This document shows positions 16,239-24,517 of a stretch of DNA of 64,000 nt, in pieces. The position numbers and the translations under genes were made by a program. The stretch is from NCBI GenBank assembly GCA_020638335.1, contig JACKIT010000001.1:199523-263522 (forward strand), in the 5' to 3' direction. The notes beneath the pieces are model-generated. The model did not search any database and was not told the DNA's origin. It was given only the letters and a program-made list of their open reading frames with translations. Positions within the stretch are counted from its first letter, which is position 1. Each line of letters opens with the position of its first letter. The DNA is from Rhodospirillales bacterium (GTDB taxonomy: Bacteria; Pseudomonadota; Alphaproteobacteria; Micavibrionales; Micavibrionaceae).

Positions 16239-17544
16239 TCGGGCTCCAGGCCGGGTCGGAGCCGTCTTGCGGGGTGCGCAGCCAACGTTCGTTATAGCCG
16301 GTTATGTCCACCGTATAGATTTTGGCCTGACGCTGCGTACCGCCGGGGCCAACGGGCCGTTCTTTAAAATATGTCAGGACACGGCCATTGGGCGACCAGC
16401 TTGGACCTTCAACGTGATAGGCATTGGTGATCAAGCGTTCGCCTTTGCCATCGGGGCGGATGACGCCGATATAGAATTTGCCTTTATACATGCGGGTGAA
16501 GGCGATGAGATCGCCGCGCGGCGACCAGACCGGGTTGGCGTAGCGCCCCTGTCCGAAGGTGATGCGCTGCACATTTGAGCCGTCGGCATTCATTGTATAG
16601 AGCTGCTGTGTGCCGCCACGGTCGGATTCAAAGGCAATCTGCTTGCCGTCCGGAGAGTAGCTTGGCGCGGTATCGATGGATGAATTGGTGGTGATACGCT
16701 GAGGCTGGCGGGTGCGCAGGCTCATTTCATAGATATCGGTGTTACCGTTTGTGGCCATCGACATAATCACTTTGTTGCCATCGGGTGAAAAACGCGGGGC
16801 GAAGGTCATGTTGGGGAAATTGCCCAGCTCTTCATGACGGCCAGTATTGATATCATAGAGATACACACGCGGACCCCGGCGGCCATAGGACATATAGGTG
16901 ATCTGCTGGCGTGATGGTGAAAAACGCGGCGTGAGCACCAGATCGCGGCCATCGGTGAGATATTTATGGTTAGCGCCGTCCTGATCCATGATGGCGAGGC
17001 GTTTGACGCGGGCCTGCGGCGGGCCGCTTTCGGCGACATAGACAATGCGGGTGTCAAAATAGCCGTCCTCACCGGTCAGGCGCTTATAGATTTCATCCGA
17101 GATAATATGGGCGATGCGCCGCCAGTTCTCCGGCGTAGTCATATAGGCCATGCCGATCAATTGTTTTTCACTGAACACGTCCCAGAGGCGAAATTCAACG
17201 CGCGCGCGGCCATCTGCGGTCGTGGTGACGCTGCCGGAAACAAGGGCCTGCGTTCCGATGGCTCGCCATTCGCCAAAGCGCGGCCCGGCGATTTGCATAG
17301 AATTCACATCCTGCACGAAAGCGCGCGGATTAAGGGGCTTAAACAGGCCGGAGCTTTCAAGGTTGGCGGATATAACGCCGGGAATCTGGGTGGCAAAGTC
17401 GCGATGTTGCGGGCTGGTGGCATGGAATGTCGAGATGGCGATGGGCATGGGCTCGACAACGCCGCGTTTGAGGTCCAGCGTAATTTCAGCGTTTGCGGTT
17501 TGTGGAAGCAATAATAGCAGGAGGGCGAAGAGAATCTTTTTCAT
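16228..17544 (-). CDS. tolB: Tol-Pal system beta-propeller protein TolB
   Basis: TolB (438 residues) is the periplasmic partner of Pal in the Tol-Pal system, which pulls in the outer membrane during division. It has a signal peptide (FALLLLLLPQTANA), an N-terminal alpha/beta domain, and a six-bladed propeller with repeats of the form FSPDG, YSPDGKQIAFESDRGG and WSPRGDLIAFT. The ATG at 17544 is chosen because an AAAGGA site lies eight bases ahead; a second ATG at 17553 overlaps that site. It ends the tolQRAB run. pal would normally follow but the next gene is the convergent rppH. Confidence 0.96.
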   Translation of the reverse strand: MKKILFALLLLLLPQTANAEITLDLKRGVVEPMPIAISTFHATSPQHRDFATQIPGVISANLESSGLFKPLNPRAFVQDVNSMQIAGPRFGEWRAIGTQALVSGSVTTTADGRARVEFRLWDVFSEKQLIGMAYMTTPENWRRIAHIISDEIYKRLTGEDGYFDTRIVYVAESGPPQARVKRLAIMDQDGANHKYLTDGRDLVLTPRFSPSRQQITYMSYGRRGPRVYLYDINTGRHEELGNFPNMTFAPRFSPDGNKVIMSMATNGNTDIYEMSLRTRQPQRITTNSSIDTAPSYSPDGKQIAFESDRGGTQQLYTMNADGSNVQRITFGQGRYANPVWSPRGDLIAFTRMYKGKFYIGVIRPDGKGERLITNAYHVEGPSWSPNGRVLTYFKERPVGPGGTQRQAKIYTVDITGYNERWLRTPQDGSDPAWSPINP

Positions 17545-17570
17545 GGAACACATCCTTTCGAATTCACACG

Positions 17571-18431
17571 TTATAGCATATCGCTGGGGTCGAAATTAAT
17601 AGTAATCGTCTTCCATTGCTCATATTTTTCGGGTGGCAACTGGAAAGGCGAGCAGCGCGGGTTGCGCACAGCGCGTACAGCCGAATCCGCTGCCGCGCGG
17701 AAGGCGGGATCGTGGTTGAGTCCTCCATTAATTACCCGAACATCGCGCACTGTCATATCGCGATTCATGCTCAAACGCAGTGTAACCACCAGATTTTCTG
17801 CATATTTTGCGCCTGATGGCACATTCCAGCACGGCTCAATCTGACGGCGCAGTGCATCAAGCTCGCTCATGCTGATCTGATTTGCCAGCGGCGCGGTTTG
17901 ACCATCTTCCAGATCAGGGTTTTTCGAGGTTTGTTTGCTTTGGTCCTCTTCCTCTGTGGGTGTGAGGTCCTTAAGCAGAGAGTTAAACAAATCATCCTGT
18001 TTTGGCTCTTCTTTTTTAGGCTTTGGTTTGGGTTTTTCTTTCGGCTTGGGTTTCGGTTTTTCCGGTTCCTTCTTCGGCTCTTCGGGCTTGGGCAGCGGCA
18101 CAGCCTCTTCTTTCAGGGCTTCCGGTTTTGGGGCTTCCGGCTTCTTTAGCTCTTCTTCTGGCGGTTTGGGCGGTTCGATTTTTTTCGGCTCTTCGGGCGT
18201 TGGAATTGGTTTAGGCTTTGGCGGCGGTTTTTGATCCGTCTGGGAAAGCTCGGAAATATCGACCAGTTCGACGCTGACCGGGGCGATGATCAGCGGCTCG
18301 GTTTTGAAAAACGGGATGCCGACGAGCGCGATGGTGATCACCAACCCATGAAAAATCGAGGATTTGATTAAAGCGCCTTTCATAGAGCCTTGGGTTGCGC
18401 TTTGCGGGTTATCTGGACGCGCGGCGTTCAT
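17571..18431 (-). CDS. tolA: TolA / TonB C-terminal-domain protein
   Basis: The 286-residue protein has one N-terminal membrane helix (about 24-42, IFHGLVITIALVGIPFF), a long Pro/Lys/Glu-rich linker (about 65-165, many KPKP and EEPKKEPEK repeats) and a C-terminal TonB/TolA-like domain (RQIEPCWNVP, ENLVVTLRLSMNRDMTVRDV). TolA links the inner-membrane TolQR motor to TolB/Pal across the periplasm. Position between tolR and tolB supports TolA over TonB. A repeat hairpin separates it from tolR, leaving a 159-base gap that is larger than the other spacings in this run. Confidence 0.93.
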   Translation of the reverse strand: MNAARPDNPQSATQGSMKGALIKSSIFHGLVITIALVGIPFFKTEPLIIAPVSVELVDISELSQTDQKPPPKPKPIPTPEEPKKIEPPKPPEEELKKPEAPKPEALKEEAVPLPKPEEPKKEPEKPKPKPKEKPKPKPKKEEPKQDDLFNSLLKDLTPTEEEDQSKQTSKNPDLEDGQTAPLANQISMSELDALRRQIEPCWNVPSGAKYAENLVVTLRLSMNRDMTVRDVRVINGGLNHDPAFRAAADSAVRAVRNPRCSPFQLPPEKYEQWKTITINFDPSDML

Positions 18432-18447
18432 AATTTCAAACCATATA

Positions 18448-18545
18448 TTTTAAACCGCGAATAAACACGGATTGACGCGAATAGTTATGGATATGTTTTT
18501 TTATAAAAATATTTGCGTTCATTCGTGTCCATTTGCGGTTTAAAA
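18448..18545 (+). repeat. Inverted CACAGAT-type repeat pair between tolA and tolR
   Basis: TTTTAAACCGCGAATAAACA (from 18448) faces the inverted copy ending TCCATTTGCGGTTTAAAA (to about 18545) across an AT-rich spacer of about 25 bases, so transcripts could fold into a long stem. A further partial copy (CTGTGTTCACTGTGGTTAAC) follows at about 18566-18585, just before the tolR stop codon. Confidence 0.75.
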
Positions 18546-18590
18546 ACTGAAGCTCCTGTGCTTTTCCTGTGTTCACTGTGGTTAACATTT

Positions 18591-19037
18591 TCATCTCCCG
18601 GTATTCTCGGAAATGAGAGCGACTTTGGAAAAGCCGGCAGCGTTAATGGAGCCGATGATTTTCATGACGCGGCCATATTCGAGTCCCTGATCGGCGCGGA
18701 TGTAAATACGCCGGTCAGCCTGGCCTTCCGTCATGGCTTCGAGCTGGAATTTCAGCTTTTTCTCATCCATTTCGCTGTCACCTATATAGAGTTTGCCGTC
18801 TTTGGCCAGGGTGATTTCGATGGGCTTGTTGTCCTCGTCGGGGATTGATTTCGCTTCAGATTGCGGCAGGTCAACCGCGACGCCGGAGGTGAGCAAGGGC
18901 GCGGCGACCATGAAAACGATGAGCAGCACGAGCATGACATCGACAAAAGGCGTGACATTGATTTCGGCCATCGGGCGATAGGTGCCGCCGGTTCTGCGGC
19001 CTCTGCTGCGGGTTTTTGTTGTGAGAGACGCGCCCAT
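18591..19037 (-). CDS. tolR: Tol-Pal system protein TolR
   Basis: TolR (148 residues; ExbD/TolR family) has a short basic N-terminus, one membrane helix (about 30-50, DVMLVLLIVFMVAAPLL) whose aspartate in PFVDVMLVL is part of the proton path, and a periplasmic domain (LPQSEAKSIP, IYIRADQGLEYGRVM). With TolQ it forms the proton-driven motor that energises TolA. Its ATG shares one base with the tolQ stop codon. Confidence 0.96.
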   Translation of the reverse strand: MGASLTTKTRSRGRRTGGTYRPMAEINVTPFVDVMLVLLIVFMVAAPLLTSGVAVDLPQSEAKSIPDEDNKPIEITLAKDGKLYIGDSEMDEKKLKFQLEAMTEGQADRRIYIRADQGLEYGRVMKIIGSINAAGFSKVALISENTGR

Positions 19038-19807
19038 TATTCTGCGGCCCTTCTACCGGAGGCTTCACCGTCTTGCGAATCGAGGTGGCGAGACAGAATC
19101 GCCATAAATTCATCGGTGAAAGCTTCGAGGCGATCGGCGTAACTGTTAATACCGCTGGAAAATACGTTATAGGCAACGACAGCCGGGATGGCGGCGACCA
19201 GCCCGAGGGCTGTGGCGAACAGGGCTTCGGCGATACCTGGCGCGACGACTGCAAGCGAGGTATTGTTGGTCGCAGCGATAGATGAGAAAGAATTCATAAT
19301 CCCCCAGACCGTGCCGAACAGGCCGATAAAGGGCGCGGTTGAACCGACTGAAGCCAGAAAAGTCATGCCACGTTCAAGTGCGTTAATCTCACGGCCTATA
19401 GCGACATTCATTGCGCGTTCAACGCGCTGGCGCAGTGAGGTATGCAGACTTTCCTTCGCAGGGATGCCGCCGGCAACGCCGGCTTGCCATTCCTCCATAC
19501 CGGCGGAAAAAGTGGCAAGAATAGGGTCAGGCTTGGAATTTTTAACGCGCTGATAAATTTTATCGAGAGGTTCGCCCGACCAGAAGGAATCTTCGAAAAT
19601 ATTGGCTTTGCGGTTGACGCGCTTAAGATTAGAGCGTTTGGAAAAAATGATGGTCCAGCTCCAGAGCGATGCCATCATGAGGATCATCATCACGGCTTTG
19701 ACGATGAGATCGGCCTCAAGGAACAGCCCTATCATACTCAGGTCGGCGTCATATCCTCCGAGATTTTCTACAGTTTCAACGGCGGCAGCGGGAACAGCTT
19801 CGGGCAT
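19037..19807 (-). CDS. tolQ: Tol-Pal system protein TolQ
   Basis: TolQ (256 residues; MotA/TolQ/ExbB family) has three membrane helices: near residue 30-50, and two later helices with the VGSTAPFIGLFGTVWGIMNSF and GIAEALFATALGLVAAIPAV motifs that line the TolR channel. It is the pentameric stator of the Tol motor. A GAGG ribosome binding site precedes the ATG. It lies 14 bases after ybgC, whose product often shares this operon. Confidence 0.96.
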   Translation of the reverse strand: MPEAVPAAAVETVENLGGYDADLSMIGLFLEADLIVKAVMMILMMASLWSWTIIFSKRSNLKRVNRKANIFEDSFWSGEPLDKIYQRVKNSKPDPILATFSAGMEEWQAGVAGGIPAKESLHTSLRQRVERAMNVAIGREINALERGMTFLASVGSTAPFIGLFGTVWGIMNSFSSIAATNNTSLAVVAPGIAEALFATALGLVAAIPAVVAYNVFSSGINSYADRLEAFTDEFMAILSRHLDSQDGEASGRRAAE

Positions 19808-19821
19808 GGTCTTTTTTCCTC

Positions 19822-20223
19822 TTAGATCAGCTTTTCAAATTCAGCACGTAGTATTTCAGGTATACGCACTGGTTTTAGCTTATTTGCATCAACGCAGACA
19901 AGCACGACGTGCAGATCCGTGATGATCTCCCCGTTTTTTTTGATCTGATGGTGCATGGTGAAGCTGGAATTTTTCATGCTGGTGATGGTTGTGTGAACGG
20001 TGAGCAGGTCATCTAAAAAAGCCGGTTTATGATATTCAATGTCGATATGCTTTACTACGAATGTAACACCGCAATCCTTCGCAAGGGTGCTGGATTGGTG
20101 ACCGATATGGCGTAGAAATTCAGCGCGGACGCGCTCACCATAGGCAATGTAGTTGGCGTGGTACACTACCCCGCCCGCATCGGTGTCTTCGTAGTAAATG
20201 CGGATGTCGGTTGTGTGCTCCAT
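19822..20223 (-). CDS. ybgC: Tol-Pal-associated acyl-CoA thioesterase YbgC
   Basis: The 133-residue hot-dog-fold thioesterase has the 4-hydroxybenzoyl-CoA thioesterase-like motif YYEDTDAGGVVYHANYIAYG with the catalytic aspartate at about residue 15-18. YbgC hydrolyses acyl-CoA or acyl-ACP thioesters and may act in phospholipid metabolism at the Tol complex. Its start lies directly next to the ruvB stop codon, so the Ruv and Tol genes form one run. Confidence 0.93.
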   Translation of the reverse strand: MEHTTDIRIYYEDTDAGGVVYHANYIAYGERVRAEFLRHIGHQSSTLAKDCGVTFVVKHIDIEYHKPAFLDDLLTVHTTITSMKNSSFTMHHQIKKNGEIITDLHVVLVCVDANKLKPVRIPEILRAEFEKLI

Positions 20224-21261
20224 TTAATCCTCGTCGAATAAATTTTCTTGAGAATTTGTCTTAGGTTTTAATCCTAAGTAGTTGTATCCTTTTGAAGAAA
20301 TAACTCTTCCGCGTGGGGTTCTTTGGAGCAGGCCCTGCTGGAGGAGATAGGGTTCGATGACATCTTCTATCATGTCGCGCTGTTCGGACAAGGCGGCGGC
20401 GAGCGTTTCCACACCGACGGGGCCACCACCGTAGTTTTGAGCGATACAGGAGAGATATTTGCGATCCATAGAATCAAGACCTGCTGCATCGACATCGAGA
20501 CGTTGGAGCGCATGATCAACTTGAGCCTGGTTGATTTGCCCGGATTGAGCGTGGGCAAAGTCGCGGACGCGGCGGGTCAGACGTCCGGCGATACGCGGCG
20601 TGCCGCGGGAGCGGCGAGCGATTTCGAGCGCGCCGTCTTCGGCCAGGGGCATATTCAGCAGGCGCGCCGTACGCGCAACGATAAGGGAGAGTTCTTCAGG
20701 GGAGTAGAATTCAAGGCGCAGCGGGATGCCGAAACGGTCACGCAACGGGTTGGTGAGCAGGCCGGAACGCGTGGTGGCGCCGACGAGAGTAAAGGGCACG
20801 AGGTCGATCTGGACGCTGCGCGCGGCGGGGCCCTCGCCGATAATAAGATCGAGCTTGCCGTCTTCCATGGCCGGGTAGAGAATTTCCTCCACGGCCGGGT
20901 TAAGGCGGTGGATTTCATCGATGAACAGGACGTCGTTTGGCTCAAGGTTGGTGAGAATGGCGGCGAGATCGCCGGATTTAGCGATTACGGGGCCGGAGGT
21001 GGCGCGAAAGCCGACGCCGAGTTCTTTGGAGACAATCTGCGCGAGCGTGGTTTTGCCCAGCCCCGGCGGACCAAACAGCAGGACATGGTCCATTGCATCG
21101 CCGCGGGCTTTGGAGGCTTCGACAAAGACGCGCAAATTTTCGCGCAGGGCGGGCTGGCCGATGAATTCATTAAGGGAAAGCGGGCGCAACGCCCCCTCCT
21201 CGCCTTTTTCGAAATCTTGCGGCGCACATTCTAAATTAGGGTTCTTGGCTGTCTCACTCAT
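20224..21261 (-). CDS. ruvB: Holliday junction helicase motor RuvB
   Basis: RuvB (345 residues) is the hexameric AAA+ motor that drives branch migration with RuvA. Walker A is GPPGLGKTT at 64-72, Walker B is VLFIDEIHRL, sensor 1 is VGATTRSGLL, and the C-terminal winged helix ends in QGLLQRTPRGRVIS. Length is standard. Its start overlaps by eight bases with an extra small gene that lies between it and ruvA. Confidence 0.98.
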   Translation of the reverse strand: MSETAKNPNLECAPQDFEKGEEGALRPLSLNEFIGQPALRENLRVFVEASKARGDAMDHVLLFGPPGLGKTTLAQIVSKELGVGFRATSGPVIAKSGDLAAILTNLEPNDVLFIDEIHRLNPAVEEILYPAMEDGKLDLIIGEGPAARSVQIDLVPFTLVGATTRSGLLTNPLRDRFGIPLRLEFYSPEELSLIVARTARLLNMPLAEDGALEIARRSRGTPRIAGRLTRRVRDFAHAQSGQINQAQVDHALQRLDVDAAGLDSMDRKYLSCIAQNYGGGPVGVETLAAALSEQRDMIEDVIEPYLLQQGLLQRTPRGRVISSKGYNYLGLKPKTNSQENLFDED

Positions 21262-21553
21262 CGACCTGAACCTTTTCTAATTTACCTTGAGGCCTGCTAT
21301 CTAAAAAATTTTTGTGTTCCGTCTTCAAGTAGACATACAAGGACAGCATAGCCAAGGAAATAAGGGTTAACAAAATTGCCCACGAACGGCTCCAATTTGA
21401 AAATTTTTCTTTTTTGATCCTTTTGTAAATGTAGAACACCAAATTACTTGCAAGAATCAAGATTACGGCAGGTAATAAATAGGTTTCAATCAACCCCATA
21501 ATTACAAAATTATTATGCGCCTCCAGATTTTGGCCATACTCCTCAAACGTCAT
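21254..21553 (-). CDS. Small two-helix membrane protein inserted between ruvA and ruvB
   Basis: This 99-residue protein has two membrane segments (about 18-43, IMGLIETYLLPAVILILASN; about 57-78, SWAILLTLISLAMLSLYVYL) separated by a basic loop (KRIKKEKF). It overlaps ruvA by four bases (ATGA) and ruvB by eight, so it is tightly coupled to both. I do not recognise a family. Local base composition is richer in A and T than the flanking ruv genes, which suggests later acquisition. ruvA and ruvB are usually adjacent, so the position is odd. A chance open frame is unlikely given the clean membrane topology and both overlaps. Confidence 0.7.
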   Translation of the reverse strand: MTFEEYGQNLEAHNNFVIMGLIETYLLPAVILILASNLVFYIYKRIKKEKFSNWSRSWAILLTLISLAMLSLYVYLKTEHKNFLDSRPQGKLEKVQVDE

Positions 21554-22182
21554 GCACTCAGCTCCTTCAAAGCGAGGCGGATGAGGTCTTGCAGGTTGTC
21601 GTTGGCCCCGGAACCTAATGAGTCTTTTGCGCGGATGACGGCGGAGTAAGCATCGGCGCGGGCGTAACCGAGATTGATGAGGGCGGAGACGGCGTCCTGA
21701 TTTATTCCACCCTCTCCCTGCGCTAACGCGCTTTCCCTCTCCCTCGAGGGAGAGGGATTAAGGGAGAGGGTGTCAGACATATTTACCGCCTTGTCTTTGA
21801 GTTCGGTCAGGATGCGGGTGGCGAGTTTGGGGCCGACGCCATCGGCTTGGGTAAGCATGGCTTTGTCCTGCGCAGCGATGGCGAGGGATATTTTTTCCGG
21901 TGTCAAAGCCGAGAGAATGGCCAGACCCGCTTTCGCCCCAACGCCCTGGACGGAGGTGAGGAGTTTGAACCAGCTTTGTTCCGCCGCGTCGGCAAAGCCG
22001 TAAAGCGTTATGGCGTCTTCGCGCACGGCGGTTTCGATGAGCAGACTGGCCGGCTCGCCTTTCTGGCCGATCCGGCCAAGCGTGCGCTGGCTGGCGTGTA
22101 CAAGATAGCCAACACCCTGCACATCCAAAATCAGATGGCCGGTAGCAAAAGAATCAATGATGCCGGAGAGCTTTCCTATCAT
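21550..22182 (-). CDS. ruvA: Holliday junction DNA-binding protein RuvA with repeat insertion
   Basis: RuvA (210 residues) forms the tetramer that holds the four-way junction flat for RuvB. The N-terminal OB domain (MIGKLSGIID, VQGVGYLVHAS), the helix-hairpin-helix pair (LTSVQGVGAKAGLAIL, LTQADGVGPKLATRIL) and the C-terminal RuvB-binding domain (DAVSALINLGYARADAYSAV) are all present. Residues about 137-159, in the flexible linker before the last domain, are encoded by a palindromic repeat (21708-21772) inserted in frame. The linker is the part of RuvA that tolerates length changes, so function is probably kept. Confidence 0.97.
   Translation of the reverse strand: MIGKLSGIIDSFATGHLILDVQGVGYLVHASQRTLGRIGQKGEPASLLIETAVREDAITLYGFADAAEQSWFKLLTSVQGVGAKAGLAILSALTPEKISLAIAAQDKAMLTQADGVGPKLATRILTELKDKAVNMSDTLSLNPSPSRERESALAQGEGGINQDAVSALINLGYARADAYSAVIRAKDSLGSGANDNLQDLIRLALKELSA
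21708..21772 (+). repeat. Palindromic repeat translated inside ruvA
   Basis: CACCCTCTCCCT (21708-21719) and AGGGAGAGGGTG (21761-21772) are perfect inverted arms. Inside them lies a second palindrome, TCCCTCTCCC followed by TCGAGGGAGAGGGA (21734-21757). The element has no stop codon in the ruvA frame. A related 8-base-arm element is inside epmA at 34253-34294. Confidence 0.85.
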
Positions 22183-22202
22183 ATTGATTTTACTTCTTTA
22201 TC

Positions 22203-22715
22203 TTAAGACCCTTCTTTTTGTTCGACTTTTTTTAAGGGGTGGGGGGCCCTCCTTCCATAATGCGCGTGGGTGATGGCAACGGCAAGCGCGTCGGCTTCAT
22301 CCTCACTGACTTGCCCACAGGCGGGGAGCAAGGTTTTGACCATCATCCCCATTTGATTCTTGGCAGCGTGGCCGGTGCCAACAATGGATTTTTTGACTTT
22401 GTTGGCGGAATATTCAGCCGTGTCGATGCCGTAAAGCGCGGGCACGGCCAGAAGTACGCCACGAGCCTGACCGAGTTTTAGGGCGCTGGCCGGGTTTTTG
22501 TTGACGAAGGTTTCCTCGATGGCGGCGCTTTGAGGGCTCCACGCCTCTATAATTTTGCATAATTCGCAATGTAGGAAGGAAAGTCTGCCCGGCAGGGATT
22601 GGGCCGCGTCGGTTTTAATGAGGCCGCTGGCTTTGAATTGCAGCGCCGAGCCGAGGCTTTCAATCAAGCCCCAGCCTGTTTTTTGCAATCCGGGATCGAT
22701 GCCGAGTATGAGCAT
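22203..22715 (-). CDS. ruvC: Holliday junction resolvase RuvC
   Basis: RuvC (170 residues) nicks Holliday junctions symmetrically. The four acidic metal ligands are in place: D7 in LGIDPGLQKTG, E67 in AAIEETF, and D139 and D142 in EDEADALAVAITHAH. It lies 20 bases before ruvA and starts the ruvC-ruvA-ruvB run. A repeat-filled gap separates it from yebC, its usual neighbour upstream. Confidence 0.97.
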   Translation of the reverse strand: MLILGIDPGLQKTGWGLIESLGSALQFKASGLIKTDAAQSLPGRLSFLHCELCKIIEAWSPQSAAIEETFVNKNPASALKLGQARGVLLAVPALYGIDTAEYSANKVKKSIVGTGHAAKNQMGMMVKTLLPACGQVSEDEADALAVAITHAHYGRRAPHPLKKVEQKEGS

Positions 22716-23065
22716 GTTTTTTACCTTCTCTGCAAATGCAGAGGGTTGTTTGAGTGGTCAAGATCCCCGCCTTCGCGGGGATGCCGGGAAGAGTGCGGGG
22801 GGGAAGTAATAAAGGAAGTGTATCACAAATTTAGAACAAATCAAGAACGAATTTAACACCCCCCTCAATTTTGTCATTGCGAGGGACTGAAAGGTTTATG
22901 GCAAGGTGGAGCGCGGCAATTCATAATTGCCCCCCCTGAGAACCATAAACCGCATCCTGACGAAAGTCAGGATCTACCCGAAGGAGATCCCAAATCAAGT
23001 TTGGGATGCAATTTATGGATTGCTTCGGTTCCGATGGTCGCTCGCAATGACGAAGACGCGAAGTT
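22716..23065 (+). repeat. Repeat-filled gap between yebC and ruvC
   Basis: No gene is seen. The gap holds several short inverted repeats: ATCCCCGCCTTCGCGGGGAT (22762-22781), TCCTGACGAAAGTCAGGA near 22955, GATCCCAAATCAAGTTTGGGAT near 22986 (shown here as half-sites), and an outer pair TCATTGCGAG (22876) against CTCGCAATGA (23041). The last pair belongs to the family translated in rppH. The gap looks like a stack of intergenic repeats; a promoter for ruvC cannot be picked out. Confidence 0.65.
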
Positions 23066-23821
23066 CTATTCCTCCGCCATGATTTTTTCCATTACGTCGT
23101 CAGGGGCTTCGAAGTTGGTGGTGACGTGCTGGACGTCGTCGCTGTCTTCGAGGGCATCGACGAGCCGGAGGATGGCGCGGGCGCCGTCTTCGTCAACTTC
23201 GCTGGTGACATTGGGTTTCCAGATGAGGCCCTGACGTTCAGGTTCGCCGTATTTGGCCTCCAACGCATCACGCACAGCGGCGAAATCATCGGCTTCGCAG
23301 AGAATCTGATGCTGCTCATCATCGCTTTCGACATCCGAGGCCCCGGCGTCGAGCGCGGCTTCGAACATGTCGTCAGCGCCAGTTTTATCGGCCGGATAGG
23401 CGATTTCGCCACAGCGGTCGAACATGAAATTCACCGAACCGGTTTCGCCGAGGTTGCCGTTGCCTTTGGCAAAAATCGAGCGCACTTCGGCGGCTGTGCG
23501 GTTGCGATTATCGCTTAAACATTCAACGATCACGGCGACGCCGCCAGGTCCATAGCCTTCATACCGGATTTCCTCATACTCCTCGCCCTCGCCGCCGCCG
23601 ATGCCTTTTTGAATGTTTTTTTCGATGCCGTCTTTGGGCATAGATTGGCCGCGGGCCGTGGCGATGGCCAGACGCAGGCGCGGATTCATATCCGGATCGC
23701 CACCGCCAAGCTTGGCTGCAACATAGATTTCACGCCCCAGTTTAGAGAAGAGCTTGGCACGCACAGCATCGGCGCGGCCTTTTCTGTGCTTAATATTTGC
23801 CCATTTTGAATGTCCAGCCAT
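23066..23821 (-). CDS. yebC: YebC/PmpR family translation or transcription regulator
   Basis: The 251-residue protein begins MAGHSKWANIKHRKGRADA, the hallmark N-terminus of the YebC/TACO1 family, and carries LARAI-type and GYGPGGVAVIVECLSDNRNR motifs, with an acidic middle domain. Members act as DNA-binding regulators in some bacteria and ease ribosome stalling at proline runs in others; which applies here is not known. The ATG at 23821 is chosen since an upstream in-frame ATG adds 26 non-conserved residues. yebC ahead of ruvCAB is a very common order. Confidence 0.95.
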   Translation of the reverse strand: MAGHSKWANIKHRKGRADAVRAKLFSKLGREIYVAAKLGGGDPDMNPRLRLAIATARGQSMPKDGIEKNIQKGIGGGEGEEYEEIRYEGYGPGGVAVIVECLSDNRNRTAAEVRSIFAKGNGNLGETGSVNFMFDRCGEIAYPADKTGADDMFEAALDAGASDVESDDEQHQILCEADDFAAVRDALEAKYGEPERQGLIWKPNVTSEVDEDGARAILRLVDALEDSDDVQHVTTNFEAPDDVMEKIMAEE

Positions 23822-23992
23822 TGATTTACCCACTTTTTTCCGGTTTATTAGATGGGGTGAGTATAAAATGGTTTTCAAGCCTTTCAAGAGGCTTTTCATT
23901 TGATGTTTGCATATTTTTTGAATAAAAGTTCCAGAATTTACAATTACTTGTGCTAAAATGCCAAGAGGGATAAAAGCGAGTGGACCAGATGA

Positions 23993-24517
23993 ATGGCCTA
24001 TGATTTTTCAGATGTTTCCGTGCTGATTGTTGAAGACAACCTGCCGATGGTTGAGCTTATCAAATCCTTGTTAACAGCTTTTGGAATCAAAAAAATATCG
24101 AGTGCACGTGATGGTGAGGAAGGTTTTACCCTTTATCGCAAAGAGACATTCGATCTGGTAATTACGGACTGGATGATGAAGCCGGTTGATGGCATCTCTT
24201 TGACGCGGCGGCTACGCAATGATCCGCTCAGTCCCAATCAGTATGTCCCCGTGATTTTGATGACAGGGTTTAGTGAAAAGCGGCGGGTGATGCAGGCTCG
24301 TGATGTGGGCGTTACGGAATTTTTGGTGAAGCCCTTTAATGCCCGGGATCTCTATCGCCGGATTGCGCAGATTATTGAAAAGCCGCGTCAGTTTGTGCGC
24401 TCGGAAGATTTTTTTGGTCCTGATCGCCGACGCAAAAATGACAAAGGATATGGCGGACGGGAGCGGCGCACCGAGCCGGTTATGATAAATGTACGAAATA
24501 AAATGGGCGAAGCATGA
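23993..24517 (+). CDS. Response regulator with receiver domain and basic tail
   Basis: The 174-residue protein has a CheY-like receiver domain (about 8-128) with acidic residues E14/D15, the phospho-acceptor D59 in LVITDWMMKPVDG, T91 and K113 in FLVKPFNARDL. A tail of about 45 residues follows, rich in R and K (FFGPDRRRKNDKGYGGRERR). No DNA-binding or enzymatic output domain is present, so it probably acts by binding a partner. Its last bases overlap the next gene (ATGA), which makes that product the obvious candidate partner. No histidine kinase is nearby. Confidence 0.9.
   Translation: MAYDFSDVSVLIVEDNLPMVELIKSLLTAFGIKKISSARDGEEGFTLYRKETFDLVITDWMMKPVDGISLTRRLRNDPLSPNQYVPVILMTGFSEKRRVMQARDVGVTEFLVKPFNARDLYRRIAQIIEKPRQFVRSEDFFGPDRRRKNDKGYGGRERRTEPVMINVRNKMGEA

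Noticed and set aside
16228..17544. Search for pal next to tolB
   Set aside because: No Pal gene follows; the OmpA-like gene at the window start is far away and not clearly Pal, so no Pal was called.
20323..21234. 303-codon open frame on the plus strand opposite ruvB
   Set aside because: ruvB on the other strand is unmistakable; the plus-strand product is low-complexity and without motifs.
21708..21772. ruvA as a pseudogene broken by a repeat
   Set aside because: The repeat keeps the frame and all RuvA domains are complete, so it is treated as an intact gene with a longer linker.
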